DNA of 64,000 nt from Thermohalobaculum sp039815685 (GCA_039815685.1 JBCBYV010000019.1:1-64000); one strand, 5' to 3'; shown: positions 34,461-43,567, counted from the first letter of the stretch. Program-made: numbers and translations. Notes: generated from the sequence alone by a model not told the origin.

Positions 34461-35695
34461 CACCTGGTGTAGGCAATGCGGTAGATGGCGCCGGCCAGAT
34501 CGTCCGAGACGAGGATCGAGCCGTCCGGAAGCTGCGCCACATCGACGGGGCGGCCGAGATACTCGCCCGATTCTTCGTCGAGCCATCCTTCCGCGAAGGG
34601 CTCCATCGTCACCGTGCCGTCATCCGCGATGAAGCTCACCATCACGCGCGCGCCGATGGGCGTGGTCCGGTTCCAGGAGCCGTGCTGGGCGGAGAAGATG
34701 GCGTTTTTGTACTTCGAGGGGAACTGGTTGCCCGTGTAGAACACCATGCCGAGATCGGCGGCATGCGCCACGGTCTCGACCACCGGATGCACGACATCCA
34801 CGGGCACTTCCTGGCCCTTGTACTCATTCGTGCGGGTCGTGCCGCCGCCATACCAGGGATGCCCGAAGTGCTGGCCCGCCTCGGTCTGGCGATTGAGCTC
34901 GCCCGGTGGGATGTCGTCGCCCATACCGTCGACCTGGTTGTCCGTCCACCAGAGCTCGCCGGTCTCGGGGTGGAAGTCCTGACCCACCGAGTTGCGCACG
35001 CCGTAGGTGTAGACCTCGCGGCCCGAGCCGTCGGTATTGATGCGGATGATGCCGCCGATGCCGGTCTCGTTGTAGAGGTCCATCTTCTCGGGCGGGGCGA
35101 CGTTGAAGGGCTGACCGAGCGAGATGTAGAGCTTGCCATCCGGACCCACGTCGCAGACGCGCGCGGTGTGGTTGAAGCTCTCTTCCTCCACCGGGATCAG
35201 GTCACCCTCCGCCACGACGTTGAAGGCGGCGACGTCGGGGCTCTCGTAGAAGAACTCGGCCGCGGGGAAGACGAGCACGCGGTTACGCTCGACGGTGTAG
35301 AGGAAGCCGTCGGGCGAGAAGCACACCGCATTCGGGATCGCGAAATCGATCGAGGGCGCGAAGTTCTTCACCTCGTCCGCCACCCGGTTCTTGTCCCGGT
35401 CGGTCACGGCCCAGACCTCCGTCTTGCGCGTGCCGACGAAGGTGACGATGCCCTGGGGACCGACCGCCATGTGCCGTGCGTCCGGGACGAGCGCATAGAG
35501 CGAGATCTCGAAGCCGTCCGGCAGCTCGATGCGCTCAAGCGTGTTCTTGATCGCCTCGACGCTCGGGCCGTCCTGATCGATCACCGTGAAATCGGTCACG
35601 CCCGTGACCTTGAACTGGCTCAGCTTGTCGAGATTGTTGGCCGCAGCCGGCAGCGCGATCGCCGCTGCGGCAACGCTCAGCAGAAGTCGCTTCAT
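34460..35695 (-). CDS. Secreted PQQ-dependent sugar (sorbosone/aldose) dehydrogenase-like protein
   Basis: This 411-residue protein has a signal peptide ending PAAA. The body is a six-bladed propeller of the soluble glucose/sorbosone dehydrogenase family: LPDGFEISLYA, IPNAVCFSPDGFLYTVERN, GVRNSVGQDFHPETGELWWTDN (here as GVRNSVGQDFHP and TGELWWTDN) and a late LPDGSILVSDD. These enzymes oxidise sugars in the periplasm with PQQ. GGAGGAAAC precedes ATG. Cytochrome and pqqA-E follow on the same strand, strong contextual support for PQQ use. Confidence 0.85.
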   Translation of the reverse strand: MKRLLLSVAAAAIALPAAANNLDKLSQFKVTGVTDFTVIDQDGPSVEAIKNTLERIELPDGFEISLYALVPDARHMAVGPQGIVTFVGTRKTEVWAVTDRDKNRVADEVKNFAPSIDFAIPNAVCFSPDGFLYTVERNRVLVFPAAEFFYESPDVAAFNVVAEGDLIPVEEESFNHTARVCDVGPDGKLYISLGQPFNVAPPEKMDLYNETGIGGIIRINTDGSGREVYTYGVRNSVGQDFHPETGELWWTDNQVDGMGDDIPPGELNRQTEAGQHFGHPWYGGGTTRTNEYKGQEVPVDVVHPVVETVAHAADLGMVFYTGNQFPSKYKNAIFSAQHGSWNRTTPIGARVMVSFIADDGTVTMEPFAEGWLDEESGEYLGRPVDVAQLPDGSILVSDDLAGAIYRIAYTR

Positions 35696-35970
35696 GATGT
35701 TTCCTCCGGTGTAGTCGGGCGCGCTCTCTCGGCCGCCTCCTGTCTCATACCGCGACAGTTTCTTGCGCCGATCAACCCATAGTTTCGCGATGGGCTGTCA
35801 TGACGCGGTAAAGCAGGGGAGCACCATGCCTTCGGCGCTCCACCTCCCAGTTCCGCGGCGATCCCGCCCAACCGATGTCTGACCCCGTCGAGCCCCAAGC
35901 TAGCTTTCTGCGATACCAACGCTTCTATTAGGTAAGTTATCCTCAAATCATTTGATTGACGCTTCGAACT
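35696..35970. promoter_or_regulatory. Upstream region of the PQQ dehydrogenase/pqq unit
   Basis: 275 bp without a gene. It should hold the promoter of the dehydrogenase-cytochrome-pqq series. Composition drops sharply in GC from about 35920 onward, where the foreign-looking orphan gene begins. Confidence 0.35.
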
Positions 35971-36426
35971 TCAATTCCCAATGAATAACTCTCCATCAAC
36001 AACGCTAGTCCAAGTGTGGGGCTTCGAGCGCTTGTCAGACAGAGCCCACTTTGGATCGCCTTCTGTCGTAGAAAAAGATAATATGTGACGTCCTCCACAA
36101 AGAGAGACATCAATCTCTGGCAGTCGTCCGAAAAGATTTATCTCCCTAACCCGCAAACCAAGCAGCTGCTCAAATATTGAAGGCCAGATTTCTTTGTCAC
36201 TAAAGCTACCGCATAAAATAGAAGTTCCGCTCTCGATGCGCCAACTCCACTCAATCATGAGTGTAAACTCGCCATTGGGTTCGCTGGCTGTCCCATCTCT
36301 TCGAGTTCTTGGTGTTAAAGCGCCAAACTCCAAAAAGATTGCCGAGCCGTATCCTCTCCAAACATGACTCAGGGTTGCACCAACAATATCGGTACTCATA
36401 CGCCGGAAAGCCTCTGCTCCTTGCAT
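35971..36426 (-). CDS. Orphan AT-richer hypothetical protein
   Basis: Unrecognised protein of about 151 residues. It has no signal peptide or membrane helix, looks like a mixed alpha/beta fold, and its C-terminal half reads LPEIDVSLCGGRHILSFS then GDPKWALSD, a pattern like small immunity or accessory proteins. Codon use and base composition are much more AT-rich than all neighbours. It is the only such gene in the window and is flanked by ordinary metabolic genes, so it was probably acquired recently. Start ATG 36426 is a guess; ATG 36399 and TTG 36432 are possible. Confidence 0.55.
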   Translation of the reverse strand: MQGAEAFRRMSTDIVGATLSHVWRGYGSAIFLEFGALTPRTRRDGTASEPNGEFTLMIEWSWRIESGTSILCGSFSDKEIWPSIFEQLLGLRVREINLFGRLPEIDVSLCGGRHILSFSTTEGDPKWALSDKRSKPHTWTSVVDGELFIGN

Positions 36427-36526
36427 CGTCAAGGCTTACTTATCTGGTGCAACAGATCCAACTTATCTTCTTATCCAAACGGTGGATTCATTCACGCTGC
36501 GAACGCAGCGCTAAGCGGGTGCGGGG

Positions 36527-36832
36527 TTAGCGCAGGAACTCGATTTCGATGAAGGCGCAGTCGAAGTCGTTGGCGCTGCGCACGTCGTGTTCGATACCGA
36601 GGGGGCGGAAGTACGGGATGCCGTTTCGCATCGGGGCCGTGGTGATCTGGCCGTCGGGCCCCTCGATCTCGAGCGCTCCGTCGAAGAGGGGGACGACCAC
36701 GTAGTCATAGGCGTGGCGGTGCCAGCCCGTGTTGTCGCCGCGCCGGGTGAACCGCCATTCGGTGACGCGGGTCCTCTCGTTCTCGATCAGCACCGTGCCC
36801 GTCGCGGTGCCGACCGTCGGCTCGCGGCACAT
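36527..36832 (-). CDS. Cupin-domain protein
   Basis: This 101-residue single cupin has GWHRHAYDYVVVPL (metal-ligand His pair) and a second motif around EIEGPDG and GIPYFRPLGIEHDV. It may bind a metal and act as a small-molecule isomerase, dioxygenase or sensor. It follows the class II aldolase by four bases with AAGGA inside the aldolase end, so the two are translated together. Confidence 0.78.
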   Translation of the reverse strand: MCREPTVGTATGTVLIENERTRVTEWRFTRRGDNTGWHRHAYDYVVVPLFDGALEIEGPDGQITTAPMRNGIPYFRPLGIEHDVRSANDFDCAFIEIEFLR

Positions 36833-36836
36833 GGCG

Positions 36837-37589
36837 TCAGTCCTTGTAGTCGGGCGCCACCCGGTCGAGCAGGCGGAGATAGGCGAGCCATTGGTGGTCG
36901 ACCTCGCTGCCGCCCGAGGCGCCGGCGCCCTCGTATTGCTGGGCCGTCCGCTCGCAGACCTCGTGGCTCGGCCAGCGAAGCTGAACGCCACCGGCGAGGG
37001 CGGCGACCTGCGCCGCACAAGCGCGCTCAAGGTTCAGCATGCGCTTGGTCGCCTTGCCCACGGTCGCCCCGCAGGTGAGCATGCCGTGGTTGCGTAGGAT
37101 CATCGTGTTCAGGTCGCCGAGATCGGCCACGAGCCGCTCCCGCTCGTCGAGGTCGAGCGCGATGCCTTCGTAATCATGGAAGGCGATGCGGTTGTAGAAC
37201 TCGAGAGACCATTGGTTGAGCGGCAGGAGCCCCTCCTCCTGGCTCGAGACCGCGACGCCCGCGACCGTGTGCGTATGCGCGACGCAGGCCACGTCGTGTC
37301 GCGCCATGTGCACTGCCGAATGGATCGTGAAGCCCGCGACGTTGACGCCCCCGCCATGGGGGTCGTCAACGATCTGCCCCTCATGATCGATGGTCACGAG
37401 GTTGGAGGCCCTGATCTCGTCGAAGCTGAGGCCGAAGGGGTTCAGCAGGAACCGGTCCTCGCCCACCCGCATCGAGATATGCGTGTAGATGCCGTCATCG
37501 AGGCCGAAATGCGCGATCAGACGGTAGGCGGCGGCGAGGTCGCGCTTCGCCTCGACGATATCGATGTTCTGGCTCAGATCCTCGGGCAT
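36837..37589 (-). CDS. Class II aldolase/adducin-family protein
   Basis: This 250-residue protein has the zinc-site motifs HTHTVAG (about residue 115) and LRNHGMLTCG (about residue 175) of fuculose-phosphate aldolase relatives, and NPFGLSFDEIRASNL near residue 55. It would cleave or decarboxylate a hydroxy-oxo acid. ATG 37589 is used because the frame upstream runs into the octanucleotide repeat. The cupin follows directly. Confidence 0.82.
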   Translation of the reverse strand: MPEDLSQNIDIVEAKRDLAAAYRLIAHFGLDDGIYTHISMRVGEDRFLLNPFGLSFDEIRASNLVTIDHEGQIVDDPHGGGVNVAGFTIHSAVHMARHDVACVAHTHTVAGVAVSSQEEGLLPLNQWSLEFYNRIAFHDYEGIALDLDERERLVADLGDLNTMILRNHGMLTCGATVGKATKRMLNLERACAAQVAALAGGVQLRWPSHEVCERTAQQYEGAGASGGSEVDHQWLAYLRLLDRVAPDYKD

Positions 37590-37656
37590 GGGCGTGCTCC
37601 TTCGATTGGCTCGCAGGTATCGTATCGCTGCCTCCTCGCGAGGGCTAGCGCTCTCC

Positions 37657-37728
37657 GCGCACAGGCGCACAGGCGCACAGGCGCACAGGCGCACAGGCGC
37701 ACAGGGGCACAGGGGCACAGGGGGACAG
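37657..37728. repeat. Octanucleotide tandem repeat, nine units
   Basis: Six perfect copies of GCGCACAG, two of GGGCACAG and one of GGGGACAG, head to tail. It sits in the gap between the divergent class II aldolase (start 37589) and amidohydrolase (start 37835). Copy number can vary by slippage, which would change spacing inside either promoter. Confidence 0.9.
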
Positions 37729-37834
37729 GGGCGCCGGCAGAAGGCATCTACGGATCGTTCTGCATACTGACCCATGGCTTGCGCTCGTCCGTGCCATCGT
37801 ATCCCCTGACGCGGTCGCATCCCGGGAGGCCGCC

Positions 37835-39463
37835 ATGACACCATCTGCCGACATCGTGCTGACAGGCGGGCGCGTCTGGTGCGGCAAGGCGGAAGGGGTG
37901 GCGGAAGCCGTTGCGCTCTGGAACGGCGTCGTGCTGGCGACCGGATCTGCCGACGAGATCGCGCCGCTGATCGGGTCCGCGACGCGCGTGATCGATCTTG
38001 GCGGCCGCATGGCGACGCCTGGGCTCAACGACGCGCATCTGCATCTCCTGCCCCTCGGCCTCTCCATGGCGGCGGTCGATGTGCGGGCGAACACGGCGCC
38101 GACGCTCGAGGACCTCAAGGCTGCCATCCGAGCGCGGGCCGAGGTGACGCCGAAGGGGGAGTGGATCTTCGCGCGGGGCTATGACCAGACGCGCTTTCAG
38201 TCCCGCCTGCATCCGACGGCGGACGATCTCGACGAGGCGGCCCCCGATCACCCAGTCTACATGATCCGCACCTGCGGCCATCTCTCGGTCGTGAACTCGC
38301 GGGCGATGGAGATCGCCGGGCTGACGACGGAGACGCCGGTACCCCATGGCGGGGTGATCGAGCAGCGGGATGGGAAGCTCACAGGTCTCCTGGCCGAGAA
38401 CGGGCGTGCACCGCTGGAGGCGGTGCTGCCCCAACCCTCGGACGAGCAGTTGGTCGCCGCGATCGAGCGGGCGGGACGCTATTGCCTCTCGCTCGGCATC
38501 ACGTCGGTGATGGATGCGGCCGTGGGCATGATCTGCGGGGCGCGGGAGCTGGCAGCCTATCGCACAGCGCAGCGGACGGGCCGGCTGCCGGTGCGGACCT
38601 ATCAGTGTCTCCTTGGCGACCCGCCCCACGGTATCGCGCAGGCCGCGGCGGAGCAGGGGCTGATTACAGGCGTGGGTGACGACATGCTGAGGATCGGCCC
38701 GGTCAAGATCTTCACGGACGGCAGCGCTGGCGGGCGGACCGCCGCGATGACCAAGGCGTATCTGGGGGAGCCCGAGGTCTTTGGGGTCCTCACATACGAG
38801 GACGCGGCCTGCCATGCGGAGATCGCGCGCTTCCACGGCCTCGGCTACCAGATGGCAATCCATGCCATCGGCGACGCCGCCATCGAGCAGGTGCTGACCG
38901 GCTACGAAAAGGCGCTCGACCACCAACCGCTGCCCGGACGGCGCCACCGGATCGAGCATTGCGGTTTCGTGACGGCGGACCAACGGGCGCGGATGAAACG
39001 CCTTGGCCTGATCGCAGCGCCCCAGCCGAGCTTCATCTACGAGATGGGGGACGGGTATTTCGAGCTCTTCGACGAGGCGCGGCGGGATGCCTGCTATCCG
39101 TTCCGCACCTTCATCGAGGATGGGCTCGTGCCCTCGGCATCGACCGATACGCCGGTGACGGATGCGAACACCTTCAACAACATCTTCACGATGCTGACCC
39201 GCCAGACGCGGACGGGTGCGGTGATTGGGCGGGACCAGACGGTGAGCCTCGACGAAGCGCTGCACGCCTACACCTGGTCGAGTGCCTTCGGCGAGCATGC
39301 GGAGCATCGGAAGGGGCGGCTCGTGCCGGGGCAGCTCGCGGATGTGGCGGTCTTCAGCCATGATCTGTCGGCGCTTTCGCCCGAGGAGATCCGGGACGAG
39401 GCCGCCTGCGACCTGACCATCCGCAGCGGTGAGATCGTCTATGAGCGCGGGGGTGAGGCGTGA
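37835..39463 (+). CDS. YtcJ-like metal-dependent amidohydrolase
   Basis: This 542-residue amidohydrolase has DAHLHLLPLG (first metal His pair, about residue 67), AIHAIGDAAIEQ (about 345), RHRIEHCG (about 370) and SASTDTPV (metal Asp, about 435), matching the YtcJ/AepA group that removes acyl or cyclic-amide groups. It is first in a five-gene operon; its stop overlaps the next start as GTGA. The substrate is likely a cyclic or N-substituted amide, given the hydantoinase and carbamoylase that follow. Confidence 0.87.
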   Translation: MTPSADIVLTGGRVWCGKAEGVAEAVALWNGVVLATGSADEIAPLIGSATRVIDLGGRMATPGLNDAHLHLLPLGLSMAAVDVRANTAPTLEDLKAAIRARAEVTPKGEWIFARGYDQTRFQSRLHPTADDLDEAAPDHPVYMIRTCGHLSVVNSRAMEIAGLTTETPVPHGGVIEQRDGKLTGLLAENGRAPLEAVLPQPSDEQLVAAIERAGRYCLSLGITSVMDAAVGMICGARELAAYRTAQRTGRLPVRTYQCLLGDPPHGIAQAAAEQGLITGVGDDMLRIGPVKIFTDGSAGGRTAAMTKAYLGEPEVFGVLTYEDAACHAEIARFHGLGYQMAIHAIGDAAIEQVLTGYEKALDHQPLPGRRHRIEHCGFVTADQRARMKRLGLIAAPQPSFIYEMGDGYFELFDEARRDACYPFRTFIEDGLVPSASTDTPVTDANTFNNIFTMLTRQTRTGAVIGRDQTVSLDEALHAYTWSSAFGEHAEHRKGRLVPGQLADVAVFSHDLSALSPEEIRDEAACDLTIRSGEIVYERGGEA

Positions 39464-40449
39464 CGCGCGATATCCATGAGGCGGTGCTGGAGGGCACCTA
39501 TTGGTGGGGCATCCCCACGCTCCTCGGCGCACCGCATGACGCGGATCCGGCGGCGGCGGATATCGCGCTCATCGGCGTGCCTCATTCCACGGGCAACGGG
39601 ACGACGGAGCGGGACCAGCATCTCGGCCCCCGCGCGGTGCGGCATGTTTCGCCCTGGCTCTCGGGCCGGGTTCATTCGGGCTTCGGTATCGATCCGTGGG
39701 CGCGGGCGCGTATCCGGGATCTGGGCGACGTGATGCTGCCGCAGGCGAACGACAACGAGGACTGTATTCGCCGGATCACGGAGCACTTCGCGCAGGTCGC
39801 CGGCGTTGGCGCGCGGCCGGTGGCCATCGGTGGGGATCACTCGATCACCGGCGGCATTCTGATGGGGCTGGCCGGGGAGGGCGCGCCGCTGACTGGCGGG
39901 AAGAAGGCCGGTCTCCTCCACATCGACGCGCATACCGACACTTTCGAGCAGCTCGACCACTTCCTCGGCGCTCGCCGATCCGCCGCGCATTGGGGCGCCT
40001 ATCTCGTGCGCGAGGGGTATGTGGATGCGCGCCGCAGCGTGCAGATCGGGCTTCGGGGCCATACCCGCTCGCTTGACTGGCTCGAGCCCTCCCGCGCCCT
40101 CGGCTATGAGGTCGTGACGATGGAGCGGTACCGCGAGATGGGGGCCGAGGCCGCCGCCGCGCTGGTGCGCGAGACGATCGGGGAGGGGCCGGTCTACATC
40201 ACCTTCGATCTCGACGCGCTCGATCCGACCATTGCTCCCGCCGTCTCGAACCTGGAGCCGGGCTTCGGCGGGTTCACGGTGGATGAGGCGACGGCGCTCC
40301 TCCACGCCATTCGGGGCGTCGACATCATCGGGGGTGACGTGGTGTGCCTGATGCCCACCAAGGATCAGCCGAACAATATCACGTCGATGGTCGCCTCCTC
40401 GATCCTCTTCGAGATCGTGTCGCTGATCGCCGACAGCAGGTCGGGGTAA
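39460..40449 (+). CDS. Agmatinase-family ureohydrolase
   Basis: This 329-residue binuclear Mn enzyme has GGDHSITGG (about residues 126-134), HIDAHTDT (about 154-161) and TFDLDALDPTIAP (about 247-259), all metal ligands intact. The family cleaves guanidino compounds to urea and an amine (agmatine, guanidinobutyrate, guanidinopropionate). The start is GTG 39460, overlapping the amidohydrolase stop. The hydantoin context points to a ureido or guanidino intermediate, not necessarily agmatine. Confidence 0.9.
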   Translation: MTRDIHEAVLEGTYWWGIPTLLGAPHDADPAAADIALIGVPHSTGNGTTERDQHLGPRAVRHVSPWLSGRVHSGFGIDPWARARIRDLGDVMLPQANDNEDCIRRITEHFAQVAGVGARPVAIGGDHSITGGILMGLAGEGAPLTGGKKAGLLHIDAHTDTFEQLDHFLGARRSAAHWGAYLVREGYVDARRSVQIGLRGHTRSLDWLEPSRALGYEVVTMERYREMGAEAAAALVRETIGEGPVYITFDLDALDPTIAPAVSNLEPGFGGFTVDEATALLHAIRGVDIIGGDVVCLMPTKDQPNNITSMVASSILFEIVSLIADSRSG

Positions 40450-40452
40450 GCG

Positions 40453-41391
40453 ATGCGCGAGATCGTCATCGGCGGGGCACAGATGGGCCCGATCCAGCGG
40501 GCGGAGAGCCGCGGGGCCGTGGTAGAGCGCATGCTCGTGCTGCTGGAGGAGGCGGGGAAGGCGGGCTGCGACCTTGTCGTCTACCCCGAGCTTTGCCTCA
40601 CCACCTTCTTTCCGCGCTGGTGGATGGAGGACCCGGTGGAGGTCGATGCCTGGTTCGAGCGGGAGGTGCCGAACGATGCGACCCGCCCGCTCTTCGACCG
40701 CGCCCGCGCGCTGGGGATCGCCATCAGCCTCGGCTATGCGGAGCTGACGCCGGAGGGGCGGCACTTCAACACCCAGATCGTGACGGACCGGGCGGGGGAG
40801 ATCGTCGGCAAATACCGCAAGGTGCATCTGCCGGGGCACGCCGAGTACGATCCCGAGCGCGCCTTTCAGCATCTCGAGAAACGGTATTTTGAGCCGGGAG
40901 ATCTCGGCTTTCCGGTCTGGCGCAACCTCGATGCGTGGATGGGCATGCTGGTCTGCAACGATCGCCGCTGGCCGGAGGCGTATCGCGAGCTGGGCTTGCA
41001 GGGCTGCGAGCTGGTGATCCTCGGCTACAACACGCCCACGACCAACAGTCAAAAGGGGGGCGAGGGGATCGAGCGGCGGCTCTATCACTCCGAGCTTTCG
41101 ATGTGTTCCGGCGCCTACCAGAACTCGGCCTGGGTCGTCGGCATCGCCAAGGCAGGTGTCGAGGACGGCCACCCGCTGATGGCCGGCAGCGTGATCGTGG
41201 ACCCGGACGGCATGGTCGCGGCGCGGGCGCAGGGCGAGGGGGATGAGCTGATCGTCCATGCTTGCGACATGGATGCAACTGCCTTCGGGAAGACTACGAT
41301 TTTCGACTTCAAGCGCCATCGCCGCCCCGAGCATTACGGCCGGATCACGGGTCAGGTCGGCGTGCGGCTGCCAAGCGGGGAGGAGAAATGA
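40453..41391 (+). CDS. N-carbamoyl-D-amino acid hydrolase (nitrilase superfamily)
   Basis: This 312-residue enzyme has the Glu-Lys-Cys triad: PELCLTTFFPRW (Glu46), KYRKVHLPGH (Lys123) and MLVCNDRRWPE (Cys168). Segments FQHLEKRYFEPGDLGFP and FNFKAHRQP-like FDFKRHRRPEHYG are shared with known D-carbamoylases. It would convert N-carbamoyl-D-amino acids to D-amino acid, CO2 and ammonia. Its stop overlaps the hydantoinase ATG, the preceding enzyme in the pathway. Confidence 0.9.
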   Translation: MREIVIGGAQMGPIQRAESRGAVVERMLVLLEEAGKAGCDLVVYPELCLTTFFPRWWMEDPVEVDAWFEREVPNDATRPLFDRARALGIAISLGYAELTPEGRHFNTQIVTDRAGEIVGKYRKVHLPGHAEYDPERAFQHLEKRYFEPGDLGFPVWRNLDAWMGMLVCNDRRWPEAYRELGLQGCELVILGYNTPTTNSQKGGEGIERRLYHSELSMCSGAYQNSAWVVGIAKAGVEDGHPLMAGSVIVDPDGMVAARAQGEGDELIVHACDMDATAFGKTTIFDFKRHRRPEHYGRITGQVGVRLPSGEEK

Positions 41392-42857
41392 CCCTCGACC
41401 TCGCGATCAAGGGCGGCACGGTCGTGACGGCCGCGGACACCTTCGAGGCGGATCTGGGCGTGCGGGACGGGCGGATCGTGGCCATCGCCGAAGACCTGGA
41501 TGCGCCCGAGACCATCGACGCTACCGGCAAGCTCGTCCTGCCCGGCGGGATCGAGGCGCATTGCCATATCGCGCAGGAGAGCGCGACTGGCGGGATGACG
41601 GCGGATGACTATGAGAGCGGTAGCCGCTCCGCCGCCATCGGGGGCAACAGCTGCTTCGTGCCCTTCGCGGCCCAGCATCGGGGGATGGGCGTCACCGAGA
41701 CGCTCGATCTCTACGACAGCCGGGCGGAGGGGCGCAGCTATATCGACTATGGCTACCACCTGATCGTCGCGGACCCGACCGAGAAGGCGCTGAGCGCAGA
41801 GCTTCCGGCAGCGTTTGCGCGCGGGGTCACGAGCTTCAAGGTCTTCGTCACCTACGACCTGATGAAGATCGACGACCGGCAGTTCCTCGACATCCTGACG
41901 GTCGCCAAGACGCATGGCGCCGTCACCATGGTGCATGCCGAGAACAACGCGATGATCGACTGGATGTCTGCGCGCCTGCTGGCCGCTGGGCATACGGCAC
42001 CGCGCTACCATGCGCCGTCGCACCCTGCGCTGGCGGAGGTGGAGGCGGTGCATCGTGCCATCTGCCTCGCGCGGCTCGTGGATACGCCGCTTGTGATCGT
42101 GCATGTGAGCACGGCTGAGGGGGCGGAGATCGTGCGTCGTGCTCGGGGCGAGGGCGCGAAGATCTTCGGGGAGACCTGTCCGCAATACTTCTTCCTTGCG
42201 CGCGAGGATCTGGATCGGCCGGGCATGGAGGGGGCGAAGTTCATGTGCTCGCCCCCGGTCAGGGATGCGTCGACGCAGGAGGCGCTGTGGCGCCACCTCG
42301 CAACAGGCACATTCACGCTCTGGTCCTCGGATCATGCGCCGTACCGGTTCGACGCCACGGGTAAGCTCTCGAAGGGGCCGGATGCGACGTTCAAGCAGAT
42401 CGCAAACGGCATGCCGGGGATCGCGCTTCGCCTGCCGCTCCTCTTTTCCGAGGGGGTGCGGACGGGGCGGATCACGCTGCAGCAGTTTGCGGCCCTCTCC
42501 GCCACGAATGCCGCTCGGCTCTACGGGCTGACGCGCAAGGGGAGCATTGCGGTCGGCATGGACGCGGATATCGCGATCTGGGACCCAGGCTTAGAGCGCG
42601 AGGTCACGGCGGCGGCACAGGGGGATGCGATGGACTACACGCCCTTCGAGGGTCGGTGCCTGACGGGCTGGCCCGTCACCGTGCTCTCCCGCGGCGCGCC
42701 CGTGCTGCGCGACGGGGAGATTGTCGGCCGGCCCGGCCATGGCCGCTTCGTCGAAAGGGCGGCGGCGGACATGACCGGCTATGCGGGGACGCGGGCGCCG
42801 GAGCTCGACCCTGCCACGAATTTCGGTGCTGAGATCGCACCGGGGCGAGTAGGATGA
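41388..42857 (+). CDS. Dihydropyrimidinase/D-hydantoinase
   Basis: This 489-residue cyclic amidase has AHCHIAQ (metal His58, His60), TSFKVF (carbamylated Lys151), MVHAENN (His182), IVHVSTAEGA and WSSDHAPY (metal Asp). The family opens hydantoin or dihydropyrimidine rings to N-carbamoyl acids, the substrate of the upstream carbamoylase. A variant HCH-IAQE replaces the more usual HTHL/F of dihydropyrimidinases. ATG 41388 has AGGAGA upstream and overlaps the previous stop. Confidence 0.9.
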   Translation: MTLDLAIKGGTVVTAADTFEADLGVRDGRIVAIAEDLDAPETIDATGKLVLPGGIEAHCHIAQESATGGMTADDYESGSRSAAIGGNSCFVPFAAQHRGMGVTETLDLYDSRAEGRSYIDYGYHLIVADPTEKALSAELPAAFARGVTSFKVFVTYDLMKIDDRQFLDILTVAKTHGAVTMVHAENNAMIDWMSARLLAAGHTAPRYHAPSHPALAEVEAVHRAICLARLVDTPLVIVHVSTAEGAEIVRRARGEGAKIFGETCPQYFFLAREDLDRPGMEGAKFMCSPPVRDASTQEALWRHLATGTFTLWSSDHAPYRFDATGKLSKGPDATFKQIANGMPGIALRLPLLFSEGVRTGRITLQQFAALSATNAARLYGLTRKGSIAVGMDADIAIWDPGLEREVTAAAQGDAMDYTPFEGRCLTGWPVTVLSRGAPVLRDGEIVGRPGHGRFVERAAADMTGYAGTRAPELDPATNFGAEIAPGRVG

Positions 42858-43567
42858 GTGCGCAGGACGCAGGGCCCGAGCCAGCGCGCCAGCCGATGCG
42901 CGTTGCCGTCGCGGGGCCGATCCATGTCATCAACCCCAACTCGAACCAGGCGGTGACGGATGGGCTTACGCAGGCGCTCGCCTGCTTCCGCGCTCCCGGC
43001 TGGCCCGTCATCGAATGCGCGACGCTGACCGAGGGGCCGTTCGGGATCGAGAGCCAGAAGGACAGCGACGCGGTGATCATGCCGCTCGTCCGGCTGGTGG
43101 AGGCGCGACAGGACGCGTCTGCCCATATCATCGCCTGCTACTCCGATCCCGGGCTCGATGCGTGCCGGTCCGTCTCCGAGGTGCCGGTCTTCGGGATCCA
43201 GGAGGCTGGGGTGATGTCGGCGCTAGCGCGGGGCGACCGGTTCGGCGTGATCGCAATCGCCGAAGCTTCCGTCGCCCGGCATTGGCGGACGATGCGGCGG
43301 ATGGGCGTGCTCGACCGGCTGGCGGGGGAGCGGGCGCTGAACATGACCGTGGACGAAAGCGCGCGGGGCCCCGCGACGTTCGAGCGGCTGCGCACCGTGG
43401 GCGGCCAGCTCGCCGAGGACGGTGCGGATGTGCTGGTCCTAGGCTGCGCGGGCATGGCTAGGCATCGCGGCGCGCTGGAGGCGGCGCTGGGCCTGCCGGT
43501 GGTCGATCCGGTGCAGGCGGCGGCTGCGATGGCGCTGGGTGCCGTGTTGCCCGCCGCCACGATCTGA
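42854..43567 (+). CDS. Asp/Glu/hydantoin racemase
   Basis: This 237-residue racemase has catalytic Cys at IIACYSDPG (Cys95) and VLGCAGMA (Cys198), as in HyuE. It starts at an ATG overlapping the hydantoinase stop. It would interconvert hydantoin or carbamoyl enantiomers so that the D-specific enzymes can consume both. INPNSNQAVT near residue 26 is a family mark. Convergent with hyuA, five bases apart. Confidence 0.88.
   Translation: MSAQDAGPEPARQPMRVAVAGPIHVINPNSNQAVTDGLTQALACFRAPGWPVIECATLTEGPFGIESQKDSDAVIMPLVRLVEARQDASAHIIACYSDPGLDACRSVSEVPVFGIQEAGVMSALARGDRFGVIAIAEASVARHWRTMRRMGVLDRLAGERALNMTVDESARGPATFERLRTVGGQLAEDGADVLVLGCAGMARHRGALEAALGLPVVDPVQAAAAMALGAVLPAATI

Noticed and set aside
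37657..37728. Possible CRISPR array
   Set aside because: Units are eight bases, head to tail, with no spacers and no cas genes.
39439..41334. 631-codon minus-strand frame
   Set aside because: Antisense to the ureohydrolase and carbamoylase genes, whose catalytic motifs are intact.
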